Shown: positions 17,074 through 25,781, counted from the first letter of the stretch. The stretch: 64,000 bases of DNA from Roseateles depolymerans (GCF_003387155.1 NZ_QUMT01000001.1:372001-436000), one strand, 5' to 3'. The notes: generated by a model not told the origin, from the sequence alone. Translations and numbers: made by a program.

Positions 17074-18279
17074 ATGATGGTTGTGAAGAGTGGGCGTCTG
17101 ACGCCGGTGGCGCTGGGTGCAGCATTGGCGATGGCCGCCGTGGGCGCGCAAGCCCAGGCCCAGCAGGAGTCGATGTTCTCCTTGTCCGGTTTCGGCACGG
17201 TCGGTGTGGTGGGCACGTCCAAGGACGGCGCGCAATATGTCATCCCCGGCCAGACCCATGGCGCCGACAAGTCGTTCAGCGCCGACGTCGACACCAAGCT
17301 GGGCGTGCAGGGTGCCGCCAAGTTCAACCAGCAGTTCTCCGCCACCGTGCAGGTGCTGACCAAGCAAAACGGCAAGGGCAGCTGGACGCCGCAGATCGAA
17401 TGGGCCTTCGGCAAATACCAGGCAACGCCGGGCCTGGCCTTCCGTCTGGGCCGCATGGGCGCCCCGTTCTTTGCGGTGTCGGATTTCCGTGATGTCGGTT
17501 ATGCCAACACCTGGCTGCGTCCGCCCATCGATGTCTACGGCCAGGTGCCGGTCAGCCATTTCGATGGCGGTGACGTGAACTGGACGACGCAGCTCGCCGG
17601 TCATTCGGTCACGCTGGGCGCTTTCGCCGGCCAGAGCTCTTCGTATGTGCGTCGGGTGAAGGTGGACCTGAAGGACATGGTCGGCCTGAATGCATCGGCC
17701 GAGCTGATGGACGGCCTGACGCTGCGTGTGGGTCATGTGATGGGCAAGGTGACGGTCCACAACGCCACGGTCAACACCTTCGTCGCCGCGCTGCGCGCCA
17801 CGCCCTACGCCAGCATTGGTGATCAGCTCGACCCCAATGGCAAGGACGCGACCTTCTCCAGCATCGGCCTGACCTATGACGAAGGCAACTGGGTCGCCGC
17901 CGCTGAATACACCCAGCGCAAGACCGACACCTTCGTGCCGGACACCACCGGCTGGTACACCACGCTGGGCTATCGCATCGGCAAGTTCACGCCCTACGCC
18001 ACGCTGTCGCAGCAAAAGACGGACAGCCTGAATGTAAACAACACCGTGCCGGCGCCGTCGGTGCTCAATGCCACCGTGGCCGCAGTGGCCAGCTCGCAGA
18101 GCACGCCGCAGAAGACGATCGCCCTGGGCATGCGCTGGGACGCGATGCGCAACATCGCCGTGAAGGCCCAGTACGACAGCATCAAGACGACCGGTGCCGG
18201 CCAGTTCTACAACCCGCAGCCTGGCTTCGCCAACCAGCGCGTCGGCGTCTACAGCCTGGCGGTTGATTTCGTGTTCTAA
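17074..18279 (+). CDS. Outer-membrane porin-like protein
   Basis: 401-residue secreted protein: signal peptide (hydrophobic VALGAALAMAAVGAQAQA) and then alternating beta-strand segments ending in VYSLAVDFVF, with the C-terminal Phe needed for outer-membrane insertion. The pattern resembles Gram-negative porins, though I do not recognise the exact family or substrate. GAGGAG at 17061-17066 sits correctly before the ATG at 17074, so I prefer this start over the ATG at 17059. A one-lobe PstS-like protein follows 15 bp later and then a chemoreceptor, which suggests uptake or sensing of phosphate or another small anion (inference). Confidence 0.82.
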   Translation: MMVVKSGRLTPVALGAALAMAAVGAQAQAQQESMFSLSGFGTVGVVGTSKDGAQYVIPGQTHGADKSFSADVDTKLGVQGAAKFNQQFSATVQVLTKQNGKGSWTPQIEWAFGKYQATPGLAFRLGRMGAPFFAVSDFRDVGYANTWLRPPIDVYGQVPVSHFDGGDVNWTTQLAGHSVTLGAFAGQSSSYVRRVKVDLKDMVGLNASAELMDGLTLRVGHVMGKVTVHNATVNTFVAALRATPYASIGDQLDPNGKDATFSSIGLTYDEGNWVAAAEYTQRKTDTFVPDTTGWYTTLGYRIGKFTPYATLSQQKTDSLNVNNTVPAPSVLNATVAAVASSQSTPQKTIALGMRWDAMRNIAVKAQYDSIKTTGAGQFYNPQPGFANQRVGVYSLAVDFVF

Positions 18280-18294
18280 GCGGCGAGGTCCCAG

Positions 18295-18723
18295 ATGCAA
18301 TTCAAGATGAACAAGATGATCGTGGGCGCCGCGCTGCTGGTGGCGGGCGTGGCAGCACAGGCCCAGGTGGCCGTGGTGGTGAATCCGAAGAGTGCCGTGG
18401 CCAGCATGACGGCGGACCAGGTCGCGTCGATCTTCCTGGGCAAGAGCAATGCGCTGCCCAATGGCAATGCCGCCGTGGCGGTGGACCTGCCGGAAAGCGC
18501 CGGCGCGCGCGAGACTTTCTACACCAAGGCCACCGGCAAGTCGTCGGCCCAGGTGAAGGCGGCCTGGTCGCGCCTGGTGTTCTCGGGCAAGGGCACGCCG
18601 CCCAAGGAACTGGGCAGCTCGGCCGATGTGAAGAAGTTCGTGGCCGGTAATCCGGATGCGATCGGCTATATCGAGAAGTCGGCCGTGGACAGCTCGGTGA
18701 AGGTGGTGCTCAGCGTTGACTGA
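18295..18723 (+). CDS. Small PstS-like periplasmic binding protein (single lobe)
   Basis: 142 residues with a signal peptide ([17 protein letters not shown]) and one PBP-like domain: [24 protein letters not shown], then [25 protein letters not shown] and [13 protein letters not shown]. These segments match the N-terminal part of phosphate ABC-transporter binding proteins, but the protein is about half the normal length and no ABC permease or ATPase is nearby. It starts 15 bp after the porin gene and is almost certainly in its operon. It may present an anion to the porin or to the chemoreceptor encoded next rather than to a transporter. Confidence 0.8.
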   Translation: MQFKMNKMIVGAALLVAGVAAQAQVAVVVNPKSAVASMTADQVASIFLGKSNALPNGNAAVAVDLPESAGARETFYTKATGKSSAQVKAAWSRLVFSGKGTPPKELGSSADVKKFVAGNPDAIGYIEKSAVDSSVKVVLSVD

Positions 18724-18787
18724 AGCGCCTGGCGCTGAGTAAAACCTGGACGTTCGCGCAGGACGTCCTGCAGACGATGCAAAAGCC

Positions 18788-18819
18788 GCAGGCGCCGCCC
18801 CACCCAGGTCGGCGCCTGC
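18788..18819. other. Long GC hairpin in the chemoreceptor leader
   Basis: GCAGGCGCCG (18788-18797) and CGGCGCCTGC (18810-18819) form a perfect 10-bp stem with a 12-base loop, 20 bp before the chemoreceptor start. There is no T-run. It may attenuate read-through from the porin genes or affect translation. Confidence 0.45.
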
Positions 18820-18839
18820 GCGTGTGCTGGAGACAGAAG

Positions 18840-20351
18840 ATGAAGCTGAAGACGCGAATCGCGATGCTGCCCGTGGTGGCGGCGCTGATCTTTGCGGTGG
18901 GCATCGCGGTGGTGCTGTTCTTTTCCACCCGGACGTCCGGCGCGATCACCGCGCTGGGAGAGGCCGACTATCCCTACCTGGTGGCGACGACGCAGCTGTC
19001 GTCGCAGCTGGAGAACCTCAGCGGCACCATCCAGAGTGCGGTGGCCGAGGGGGAGAAGAAGCGGCTGGATGAAGCCGGGGAACGGGCCGCGAGCATGCGC
19101 AAGGTGATTGCCGGCATCAAGGCGATTCCCGGCCGGGCCGACGAGGGCGGCCAGCTGGACAAGGCGTTCGAGGCGTATTACGCCGCGTCGGTGGATACGG
19201 CGCAGCTGTTCCTGGGCATCAAGCAGGGCGACCAGGCGGGCGCCATTCCCAAGATGCAGGCAGCGCAGAAGGCGCTGGCGGATCTGCTGGCCGCTTCCGG
19301 CAAGGACGCGCAAGGCAGTTTCGATGCGTCGCTGGCCCGCGCGGAAGGCGGGGTGTCGGCGAGCGTGCTGGTGACGGTGGTGAGCGGCGTGGTGGTGGTG
19401 CTGTGCCTGGGCCTGGGGTCGTGGCTGCTGATCAACAGCGTGTGGAAGCAGTTGGGCGGGGAGCCGGAATACGCCCGCCAGGTGATGCAGCAGATGGCCG
19501 AGGGCGATCTGGCGCAGCAGATCCAGGTGGCGCCGGGCGCCGACCAGAGTCTGCTGGCCGCCGTGCGGGACACGGCGCAGGGGCTCAAGGCCATCGTGAG
19601 CGAAGTGCGCAATGGCACGGATTCGATGACGGTGGCGTCCCGCGAGATCGCCGCCGGCAATCAGGACCTGTCCACCCGGACGGAGAAGCAGGCCGGGTCG
19701 CTGGAGCAGACAGCATCCAACATGCAGCAGCTGACCGAGACGGTGCGGCAGAGCGCCGATGCGGCGAGCCAGGCGAATCAGCTGGCGGGCTCGGCGGCGA
19801 CGGTGGCGCGTCGGGGCGGCGAAGTGGTGGGGCAGGTGGTGTCGACGATGGACGAGATCACCGCAAGCTCGCGCAAGATTGGCGACATCATCGGGGTGAT
19901 CGACGGCATCGCGTTCCAGACCAATATCCTGGCCCTGAATGCCGCGGTGGAAGCCGCGCGGGCCGGGGAGCAGGGGCGTGGGTTCGCGGTGGTGGCCGGG
20001 GAAGTGCGGTCGCTGGCGCAGCGCAGTGCGGAAGCGGCGCGGGAGATCAAGTCGCTGATCGGCGCCAGCGTGGAGCGGGTCGAGTCGGGCTCGCGGCTGG
20101 TGCAGGATGCCGGCGCGACGATGGACGAGATCGTGGCGAGCGTGCAGCGGGTGTCGGACATCATCAGCGAGATCACGGCGGCGTCGGCCGAGCAGAGCCA
20201 GGGGATCGGGCAGGTGAACCAGTCGGTGCTGCAGCTGGACCAGATGACGCAGCAAAATGCGGCGCTGGTGGAGGAGGCGGCCGCCGCTGCCAACAGTCTG
20301 GAGCAGCAAGCCCGGGCGTTGCAGACGGCGGTGTCGACGTTCCGGCTGTGA
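18840..20351 (+). CDS. Methyl-accepting chemotaxis protein
   Basis: Transmembrane chemoreceptor of 503 residues. TM1 is residues ~7-28 ([22 protein letters not shown]), a ~150-residue helical periplasmic sensor follows, and TM2 is the [20 protein letters not shown] region. A HAMP linker leads to the cytoplasmic signalling domain with the conserved hairpin tip [20 protein letters not shown] and [25 protein letters not shown] precedes the ATG at 18840; an upstream ATG at 18777 in frame lacks a ribosome site and falls inside the leader hairpin region. It lies 116 bp behind the PstS-like gene, suggesting it senses a ligand bound by that protein. Confidence 0.92.
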   Translation: MKLKTRIAMLPVVAALIFAVGIAVVLFFSTRTSGAITALGEADYPYLVATTQLSSQLENLSGTIQSAVAEGEKKRLDEAGERAASMRKVIAGIKAIPGRADEGGQLDKAFEAYYAASVDTAQLFLGIKQGDQAGAIPKMQAAQKALADLLAASGKDAQGSFDASLARAEGGVSASVLVTVVSGVVVVLCLGLGSWLLINSVWKQLGGEPEYARQVMQQMAEGDLAQQIQVAPGADQSLLAAVRDTAQGLKAIVSEVRNGTDSMTVASREIAAGNQDLSTRTEKQAGSLEQTASNMQQLTETVRQSADAASQANQLAGSAATVARRGGEVVGQVVSTMDEITASSRKIGDIIGVIDGIAFQTNILALNAAVEAARAGEQGRGFAVVAGEVRSLAQRSAEAAREIKSLIGASVERVESGSRLVQDAGATMDEIVASVQRVSDIISEITAASAEQSQGIGQVNQSVLQLDQMTQQNAALVEEAAAAANSLEQQARALQTAVSTFRL

Positions 20352-20386
20352 GCGAACGAGGGCGCGCCCTCACATCACCCCTGAAG

Positions 20387-20418
20387 ACGGGCTCCCGGTC
20401 AGACGCCGGCGAGCCCGT
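20387..20418 (+). terminator. Probable terminator of the chemoreceptor gene
   Basis: ACGGGCTC plus CCGG pair with CCGG, a one-base bulge and GAGCCCGT across a 7-base loop, followed by TGTTTC. It stands 36 bp after the chemoreceptor stop. Confidence 0.6.
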
Positions 20419-20437
20419 TGTTTCGTGGGGCGAAACC

Positions 20438-20443
20438 TATAAT
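20438..20443 (+). promoter_or_regulatory. Consensus -10 element TATAAT before the rhodanese gene
   Basis: A perfect TATAAT lies 28 bases before the TTG at 20472. TTGTTT at 20418 is a -35-like match but with only a 14-base spacer, so the -35 remains unclear. Confidence 0.5.
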
Positions 20444-20471
20444 CTGCGGTTTTCATTGGTTGGGCCTGGCT

Positions 20472-20888
20472 TTGAAATTCCTGATCGACAACTGGTATCT
20501 GGTGCTGACGGCGGTGATTTCCGGCGGCTTGCTGCTGTGGACCTCGTTTCGCGGCAAGGCCGGCGGCGTGAGCACGGCCGAGGCGGTGCGGCTGCTCAAC
20601 CGTGAGAAAGGCGTGCTCATTGATGTGAGCGAGCCCGAAGAATTCGCCCAAGGGCATGCTGTGGGCGCCCGGAACGTCCCCCTGAATCTGCTCACCACCG
20701 GCGAGCCGATCAAGCAACTGCCCTCCAATAAGGCCCTGCCGCTGGTGCTGATGTGCAAGACCGGCGCACGCGCAAGTCGCGCGGCTGGCATCCTTCGTGG
20801 TCAGGGCTTCACGCAAGTGGTGCCCGTGGCCGGTGGACTGGCCGCTTGGCGGGAAGCCAGCTTGCCGGTGGAGAAGTCCGCGGCCTGA
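20472..20888 (+). CDS. Membrane-anchored rhodanese-domain protein
   Basis: About 138 residues. A single N-terminal membrane segment (WYLVLTAVISGGLLLWTSF) is followed by a rhodanese domain: VLIDVSEPEEFAQGHAVGARN, and the active-site loop CKTGARAS with a catalytic Cys. Such proteins transfer sulfane sulfur; the acceptor is unknown. I place the start at the TTG at 20472 because a perfect TATAAT lies at 20438-20443, which excludes the longer frame from 20418. A glutaredoxin gene follows 65 bp later and secB after that, a redox/secretion arrangement common in proteobacteria. Confidence 0.85.
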   Translation: MKFLIDNWYLVLTAVISGGLLLWTSFRGKAGGVSTAEAVRLLNREKGVLIDVSEPEEFAQGHAVGARNVPLNLLTTGEPIKQLPSNKALPLVLMCKTGARASRAAGILRGQGFTQVVPVAGGLAAWREASLPVEKSAA

Positions 20889-20912
20889 TTCCCGCCCTTG
20901 CGGCTCACCGTG

Positions 20913-20930
20913 GAGCCTCCTCGGAGGCTC
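20913..20930 (+). other. Hairpin in the grxC leader
   Basis: GAGCCTC, loop CTCG, GAGGCTC is a perfect 7-bp stem between the rhodanese and grxC genes, 11 bases before the GGAGGTAAG ribosome site. It may be a weak attenuator. Confidence 0.35.
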
Positions 20931-20953
20931 AACAGCATTTTGGAGGTAAGGCG

Positions 20954-21211
20954 ATGCGCGCCGTGAAGATGTACACCACCCAGGTCTGCCCCTACTGCGT
21001 GCGGGCCAAGTCCCTGCTCAAGCAGCGCGGCGTGGATCAGATTGAAGAAATCCGCGTGGACCTGGATCCGGCGCAGCGGGATTCCATGATCGCGCTGACC
21101 GGGCGTCGGACGGTGCCCCAGATCTTCATCGGTGAGACCCATGTGGGGGGGTGTGATGATCTGATCGCGCTCGACCAAAAGGGTGCGCTGCAGCCGTTGC
21201 TCGCAGGGTGA
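20954..21211 (+). CDS. grxC: Glutaredoxin 3 (GrxC)
   Basis: Small 85-residue thiol oxidoreductase that uses glutathione. The active site is CPYC in MYTTQVCPYCVRAKSLLKQRG, with TVPQIFIGETHVGGCDDL providing the cis-Pro and glutathione-binding GGCDD. A strong GGAGGTAAG ribosome site precedes the ATG at 20954. It sits between the rhodanese and secB genes. A large palindrome follows about 30 bp after its stop. Confidence 0.95.
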   Translation: MRAVKMYTTQVCPYCVRAKSLLKQRGVDQIEEIRVDLDPAQRDSMIALTGRRTVPQIFIGETHVGGCDDLIALDQKGALQPLLAG

Positions 21212-21240
21212 GTTTGGCGGGGGCTAGTTGCCTACGCGCC

Positions 21241-21345
21241 GGAAACAGGAAGCCCGGGGCCCCTTTGCTCCATGTCATTCCTGTCCGGCTTCGCCGGCCA
21301 TTCCCTTCTTAACTTCCGCAAAGAGGCCCCGGGCTCCCTGTTTCC
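21241..21345. repeat. Large imperfect palindrome between grxC and secB
   Basis: A 27-base arm (21241-21267, beginning GGAAACAGGAAGCCCGGGG) is the reverse complement of 21319-21345 except at two positions, both tolerated as G-U in RNA. The 51-base centre contains a second small hairpin CCGGC-TTC-GCCGG. The rest of the 353-bp grxC-secB gap holds the secB promoter region. Possible roles are a terminator/mRNA-end structure or a remnant of a palindromic mobile repeat. Confidence 0.75.
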
Positions 21346-21511
21346 TGAACCGAGGACTGCAACGATCTTCGTCCGCGTGAGCGGAGGTGTGTTGCCGGGG
21401 CTAGACTGCGGGGCGCTCGTCTTTGCAGACGGGCGGGACATTGCAGAAGCGTGACTCGCGCTTCGTTTCATGTTGGGTGATCCCCCTTCATGGAGGCGGG
21501 ACCGGCAGTGC

Positions 21512-21544
21512 CATAATGCTTTTCACGGCCCGCGCCTGCGGGCC
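21512..21544 (+). promoter_or_regulatory. Candidate -10 and leader hairpin of secB
   Basis: CATAAT at 21512-21517 is a -10-like hexamer without a clear -35. It is followed by a perfect hairpin GGCCCGC-GCCT-GCGGGCC (21527-21544) that would lie in the 5' UTR, 20 bp before the secB ATG. Confidence 0.35.
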
Positions 21545-21564
21545 TTCCCATTTTTGGAAGAAGC

Positions 21565-22026
21565 ATGGCCGACGACAACAGCACCCCCGTGTTCCAAATT
21601 CAGCGCATGTACCTCAAGGACCTGTCGCTGGAGCAGCCCAATGCCCCGCAGATCCTGCTGGAGCAGGCGCAGCCGCAAGTGGATATCAAGCTGGCCCTGT
21701 CCGCCGAACCGGTCGCCGAAGGCCTGTTCGAAGTGAGCGTGACCGCCACCGTGACCACCACCGTTCAGGACAAGACCCTGTTCCTGATCGAGGCCAAGCA
21801 AGCCGGTATCTTCGAGATCCGCAACGTGCCCCAGGAACAGCTCGAAGGCATCCTCGCCATCGTCTGCCCGCAGATGATCTACCCCTATCTGCGCGCCATC
21901 GTGTCCGACGTCTGCACCCGCGCCGGCTTCCCGCCCGTGCTGCTGACCGAAGTGAACTTCCAGGCCATGTTCGAAGCACAGCAAGCCCAGGCCCTGGGCG
22001 CCGGCGGCGAATCCGCTCCCAACTGA
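21565..22026 (+). CDS. secB: Protein-export chaperone SecB
   Basis: Cytosolic tetrameric chaperone that keeps preproteins unfolded and hands them to SecA. At 153 residues it is normal length. Family landmarks are [19 protein letters not shown] near the N-terminus, [23 protein letters not shown], and [28 protein letters not shown]-like sequence with NFQAMF. The tail is Ala/Gln-rich. It is followed by a clear terminator and then gpsA, the standard grxC-secB-gpsA order in proteobacteria. Confidence 0.97.
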   Translation: MADDNSTPVFQIQRMYLKDLSLEQPNAPQILLEQAQPQVDIKLALSAEPVAEGLFEVSVTATVTTTVQDKTLFLIEAKQAGIFEIRNVPQEQLEGILAIVCPQMIYPYLRAIVSDVCTRAGFPPVLLTEVNFQAMFEAQQAQALGAGGESAPN

Positions 22027-22045
22027 GCAGTCCCCGCCTGACCAG

Positions 22046-22079
22046 CGCCGGCCCCGCGGAAGCAACCGCCCGGCCGGCG
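22046..22079 (+). terminator. Terminator after secB
   Basis: CGCCGGCC (22046-22053) pairs with GGCCGGCG (22072-22079) across an 18-base loop, followed by TTTCTGCTTCT. It lies 20 bp after the secB stop. Confidence 0.6.
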
Positions 22080-22167
22080 TTTCTGCTTCTGGTCCCCGAC
22101 GGGCCTTGTCCCGTCCGACGTTTGTCCGACGCTGGTCCGTTCCGGTTTTTGTCCTTCTCTGACCACC

Positions 22168-23199
22168 ATGTCCGATCCTCTCCTGCGCATGAAGATCAGC
22201 GTGCTCGGCGCCGGTGCCTGGGGCACCGCCCTGGCCATCGCCGCCAGCGCCCGCCACGACGTCGTGCTCTGGGCCCGGGATGCCGCCAGTGTCACCACCA
22301 TGCAGGTCGACCGGCGCAATGCCCGTTATCTGCCCGACGCGCCCATGCCCGAGTCGCTGCACCTGAGCAGCGATCTGGCCGCCGCGCTGGCGCATGGGCA
22401 GGACGGGTTGATCGTGGTCGCCACGCCGATGGCCGCGCTGCGCAGCATGCTGGCCGTGCTGCCGCCTCGCTCGCGCTGTCTGTGGCTGTGCAAGGGGTTT
22501 GAGGCCGGCACCGGTCAGCTGGGGCATGAGATTGCCCGCGAGGTGGTGCCGCACTTGGCCACCGGCGTGTTGTCAGGGCCGAGTTTTGCGCAGGAGGTGG
22601 CTGCAGGGCAGCCCACGGCGCTGGTGTCCGCGTCGGAACATGCCGAACTGGCGCAGTTGGGCGTGCAGGCGTTTCATAGCGAGCGGCTGCGGGTGTATTC
22701 GTCGGCCGATCCCGTCGGGGTGGAAGTGGGCGGGGCAGTGAAGAATGTGATGGCCATCGCCGTGGGCATCGCCGACGGGCTGCGTCTGGCCGCCGAACTG
22801 GAAGGCAAGAAGGGGCCCGGGCTGAATGCGCGCGCTGCGTTGATTACCCGCGGCCTGGCAGAGATGCAGCGGATGGCCCTGGCGCTGGGCGCGCAGCCGG
22901 AAACCCTGCTGGGACTGGCCGGGCTGGGCGACCTGGTGCTGACCGCCACCGGCGACCTGTCCCGCAACCGCCGCGTGGGCCTGCTGCTGGCCGAAGGCCT
23001 GGACCTGCCCGCCATCCTGCAACGCCTGGGCCATGTGGCCGAAGGCGTCTACAGCGCACCCACCGTCCTGTCCCGGGCTCAGTCCCTGGGCGTGGAAATG
23101 CCCATCACCGCCGCCGTGGTCGATGTGCTGGAAGGCCGCCTGGATACGCATGGCGCCATGGAAGCGCTCATGGGACGTCAGGCCAAGTCGGAATGGTGA
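22168..23199 (+). CDS. gpsA: Glycerol-3-phosphate dehydrogenase [NAD(P)+]
   Basis: Reduces dihydroxyacetone phosphate to sn-glycerol-3-phosphate for phospholipid synthesis. The Rossmann motif is [20 protein letters not shown] follows, [17 protein letters not shown] and [18 protein letters not shown] contain the catalytic Lys region, and [20 protein letters not shown] is the C-terminal family signature. From the first ATG the protein has 343 residues; a second ATG at 22189 (MKISVLGAG) gives the more usual N-terminus. Neither has a clear ribosome site, so the start is uncertain by seven codons. Confidence 0.95.
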   Translation: MSDPLLRMKISVLGAGAWGTALAIAASARHDVVLWARDAASVTTMQVDRRNARYLPDAPMPESLHLSSDLAAALAHGQDGLIVVATPMAALRSMLAVLPPRSRCLWLCKGFEAGTGQLGHEIAREVVPHLATGVLSGPSFAQEVAAGQPTALVSASEHAELAQLGVQAFHSERLRVYSSADPVGVEVGGAVKNVMAIAVGIADGLRLAAELEGKKGPGLNARAALITRGLAEMQRMALALGAQPETLLGLAGLGDLVLTATGDLSRNRRVGLLLAEGLDLPAILQRLGHVAEGVYSAPTVLSRAQSLGVEMPITAAVVDVLEGRLDTHGAMEALMGRQAKSEW

Positions 23200-23286
23200 A
23201 GCGGCGCGAGCCGCTGCCTGCGAGGCGACCCACACCGAGCGCCCATTGACCGCCAGCGGGCGCTCGAAGTCGTCCTTCCTTGGGCC

Positions 23287-23757
23287 TCACACGCCGTCGA
23301 CGTAGCCGTTCTGGCGCCAGCCCTCGAAGACCGCCACCGCCACGGCATTGCTGAGATTGAGGCTGCGCTGGCCGCTGCGCATCGGCAGGCGCACGCGCTG
23401 CGCCAGCGGGAAGCTGTCCCGCAGCGCCGGCGGCAGGCCGGCCGTCTCGCAGCCAAAGACCAGGTAGTCCCCCCCGCGCAGCTCGACCTCCGGCAGCAGC
23501 CGGCTGCCCCGCGTGGTGAAGGCAAACAGGCGGGATTCGTCCGGCCGTTCGGCCGCCAGGAACGTGTCCCAGTCGGCATGGCGCAGGACCGGGGCGTATT
23601 CGTGATAGTCCAGACCCGCCCGCTGCAGCAGGCGGTCCTCCATCGAGAACCCCAGCGGTTCGATGAGGTGCAGCCGGCAGCCGGTATTGGCCGCCAGGCG
23701 GATGACGTTGCCTGTGTTGGGCGGAATCTCCGGATGCACCAGCACGATGTTGAACAT
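23287..23757 (-). CDS. trmL: tRNA (cytidine/uridine-34 2'-O)-methyltransferase TrmL
   Basis: SPOUT-family methyltransferase that modifies the wobble base of certain leucine tRNAs. The 156-residue length is that of the minimal TrmL. It starts MFNIVLVHPEIPPNTGNVIRL and contains the trefoil-knot motifs YLVFGCETAGLP and LPMRSGQRSLNLSNAVAVAV with the conserved NLSNA. It is on the minus strand 53 bp behind comF and convergent with gpsA. Confidence 0.96.
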   Translation of the reverse strand: MFNIVLVHPEIPPNTGNVIRLAANTGCRLHLIEPLGFSMEDRLLQRAGLDYHEYAPVLRHADWDTFLAAERPDESRLFAFTTRGSRLLPEVELRGGDYLVFGCETAGLPPALRDSFPLAQRVRLPMRSGQRSLNLSNAVAVAVFEGWRQNGYVDGV

Positions 23758-23810
23758 GAAATCCTTCCAATAACTCTCGCGCCGGTTCGCTGCGCACCAG
23801 CCTTCACGCG

Positions 23811-24575
23811 TCAGGGCGTGCGCGCCACCACCCAGGCCTGCACAGTGGCCGCGCCCGCCCGATGCAGGGCCGCCGCCGCTTCGAAGAGGGTCGCGCCGCT
23901 GGTCATCACGTCATCCACGATAGCCACATGCTGACCGTCCAGAGGCCGCGTCACCGCAAAGGCCCGACGCAGGTTGGCCAGGCGCTCGGCCAGCGGCAGC
24001 TCCGACTGCCTTTGGGTATGCCGGGTCCGCACCAGGGTGCGGGCGCACACCCGGTATTGTCGCCGCCCGGGCAGGTGCCGCGTGATCTCCAGGCTCTGGT
24101 TGAAACCCCTCTCACGTAGGCGCTGGGCAGACAAGGGAATGGGCAGCACCAGCGTGGCCGCCGGCAGTGCCAGCCGTGGGGCCTGGGCCCGGCTCAGCGC
24201 TGCCTCCAGTGACTGGGCCAGCAAGGGCGCCATCTCCAGCCGCGCGCGGAATTTCAGGGCCTGCAGGCATTGGTCCCAGGGGAAGGCGTAATCCAGCGCC
24301 ACCACGCAGCGCAGCAGGGGAGGGGGCTTTTGCAGGCAGCGACCGCAATGGAAGTGGGGACTCGCGGAGGGTGGGCCCCATGCATCGAGGTCGTCCTCGC
24401 CGGCTAGACCCTCGGGCAGCAGCAGCCCGCATGTGATGCAGCGTGGGCGGTCATCGCCCTCAAGCCGGCGGGTGCAGTCCGGGCAGCAGCGCCCCTGGCA
24501 CCACTGACGGCACAGCAGGCACTGCCCTGGCCAGCCCAGACCCATCCGCCAACGTGGGAACAAACGCTTCAGCAC
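23811..24575 (-). CDS. comF: ComF family phosphoribosyltransferase-like protein
   Basis: 254 residues. The N-terminal zinc-ribbon-like part has paired cysteines (CLLCRQWCQGRCCPDC, then CITCG and HCGRC), followed by a type I phosphoribosyltransferase fold with the PRPP loop VAIVDDVMTSGATLFEAA. ComF/GntX proteins are linked to DNA uptake in competent bacteria or to gluconate use; the biochemical role is unsettled. The GTG start has a strong upstream AAAGGAGAG. It precedes trmL on the minus strand and is divergent from the BioC-like gene, with 88 bp between starts. Confidence 0.9.
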   Translation of the reverse strand: MLKRLFPRWRMGLGWPGQCLLCRQWCQGRCCPDCTRRLEGDDRPRCITCGLLLPEGLAGEDDLDAWGPPSASPHFHCGRCLQKPPPLLRCVVALDYAFPWDQCLQALKFRARLEMAPLLAQSLEAALSRAQAPRLALPAATLVLPIPLSAQRLRERGFNQSLEITRHLPGRRQYRVCARTLVRTRHTQRQSELPLAERLANLRRAFAVTRPLDGQHVAIVDDVMTSGATLFEAAAALHRAGAATVQAWVVARTP

Positions 24576-24649
24576 GACCGTCTCTCCTTTGACTCATCCG
24601 ACGAGATCCTTCCAAACTCCCCCGCGTCATGAGGTCTCCCGGCGCCGCC

Positions 24650-24655
24650 TACAAT
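24650..24655 (+). promoter_or_regulatory. -10-like TACAAT 8 bases before a start codon (leaderless candidate)
   Basis: TACAAT ends 8 bases before the ATG at 24664 of the BioC-like gene. No ribosome-binding sequence is present between them. It matches the spacing seen before yqgE and the UbiH-like gene. Confidence 0.4.
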
Positions 24656-24663
24656 CTCGCCCC

Positions 24664-25581
24664 ATGAGTGGGAACGAGGCTTTGCCGCCAGGCACACAGC
24701 AGATTGATGCGGCGGCGGCACGGCGGCAGCGCCGTCGTCTGGCCTTGGCCGAGCAGCCGCCCTGGCTGCATCAGGAAGTCGCCCAGCGCATGCTGGACCG
24801 TCTGCCCGTCATCAAACTTCAACCCGCGCAGGTGCTTCAGCGCCGCCCCTCGGTGGGCGGCGGCGACGCCGGTCTGCGCCAGCAATATCCCCAGGCCGTG
24901 CAGCAGTGGTGCGAACCGGACGACGCAGTCCGCGCCCACTGGCAGCAGCGCCTGCGCCGCGGCTGGATGCAGTCGATGCTGGAGCGGCTGCGCGGCGGCA
25001 TGACGCCCGAGCTGGTCGCCCAGGCGCCCGCCGGCGCGGCGCAGTTGCTGTGGTCCAACATGGAGCTGCATGCAGAAACGGACAAGCCAGGTCTGATCGC
25101 TGAGTGGCATGCGGCACTGGCCGTGGACGGCTTTTTGATGTTCTCCTGCTTTGGGCCGGACAGCTTCCTCGAACTCCGCCAGCTCTATACCCAGCAAGGG
25201 TGGGGCGTTCCCACCCCGGAGTGGGTGGACATGCATGACCTGGGCGACATGCTGGTGCATGCCGGCTTCGCCGATCCCGTCATGGACCAGGAGCACCTGC
25301 GCCTGACCTGGGCCACCCCGGCATCGCTGCTGGCCGACCTGCGCGCCCTGGGCGGCAATGTGTCGGTGCTGCGCACGCCCGGCCTGCGCGGCCGCCAGTG
25401 GCATTCACGGCTGCTGGCCGCGCTGGAATCCCTGCGCGGGCCGGATGGCCGCCTCGGACTCAGCGTCGAGCTGGTCTACGGCCATGCCTTCAAGCCGCAG
25501 CCGCGCGTCAAAGTGGCGGCACAGACCGAGGTGTCCCTGGAGCAGATGCGGGCCATGATCCGCGGACCCGGCAAGCACTGA
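24664..25581 (+). CDS. BioC-like methyltransferase domain protein
   Basis: 305 residues. The N-terminal half resembles betaproteobacterial BioC (malonyl-ACP O-methyltransferase of biotin synthesis): RRLALAEQPPWLHQEVAQRMLDRL, then VIKLQPAQVLQ. LLWSNMELHAETDKPGLIAEWHAAL and FLMFSCFGPDSFLELRQLY are typical of the BioC family. The usual glycine-rich S-adenosylmethionine loop (DLGCGxG) is weak here, reading SVGGGDAGL. No other bio gene is nearby. I place the start at the ATG 8 bases after a TACAAT hexamer; an upstream in-frame ATG at 24589 would overlap the promoter. Function is inferred from family resemblance. Confidence 0.72.
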   Translation: MSGNEALPPGTQQIDAAAARRQRRRLALAEQPPWLHQEVAQRMLDRLPVIKLQPAQVLQRRPSVGGGDAGLRQQYPQAVQQWCEPDDAVRAHWQQRLRRGWMQSMLERLRGGMTPELVAQAPAGAAQLLWSNMELHAETDKPGLIAEWHAALAVDGFLMFSCFGPDSFLELRQLYTQQGWGVPTPEWVDMHDLGDMLVHAGFADPVMDQEHLRLTWATPASLLADLRALGGNVSVLRTPGLRGRQWHSRLLAALESLRGPDGRLGLSVELVYGHAFKPQPRVKVAAQTEVSLEQMRAMIRGPGKH

Positions 25582-25775
25582 CCCCATCGGCAGGTCCCAA
25601 CGCCCGCCGGTCGAGTGAGAATTGACGCGAGTCAAGCGTTGCGGACAGCGTTCTGGAAGGGCGCTCTGAGGGTATTCCAGGGCGGTTGACGCCCTCGGCG
25701 GCAGTCATAGTCCAGCTTTGGTGCACGGCTTTGCCGTGGGTGAAAGCGTGGACAAGGCCAAAAAGGGGCGTGGGC

Positions 25776-25781
25776 TAAAAT
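25776..25781 (+). promoter_or_regulatory. -10-like TAAAAT ahead of the cox operon
   Basis: TAAAAT ends 9 bases before an ATG at 25791 that opens a 44-codon ORF running into coxB. It is the only good -10-like hexamer I found in the 340 bp before coxB; no convincing -35 precedes it. The rest of the upstream gap (25582-25775) holds only a small TTGAC-GCGA-GTCAA hairpin at 25622-25635. Confidence 0.35.

Noticed and set aside
18777-18839. Longer N-terminus for the chemoreceptor
   Set aside because: It would place 21 charged, Pro-rich residues before the first helix and start inside a hairpin; a proper ribosome site precedes 18840.
20753-20953. Longer N-terminus for glutaredoxin from an upstream in-frame ATG
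   Set aside because: It would run through the rhodanese gene and add 67 residues foreign to the family; GGAGGTAAG precedes 20954.
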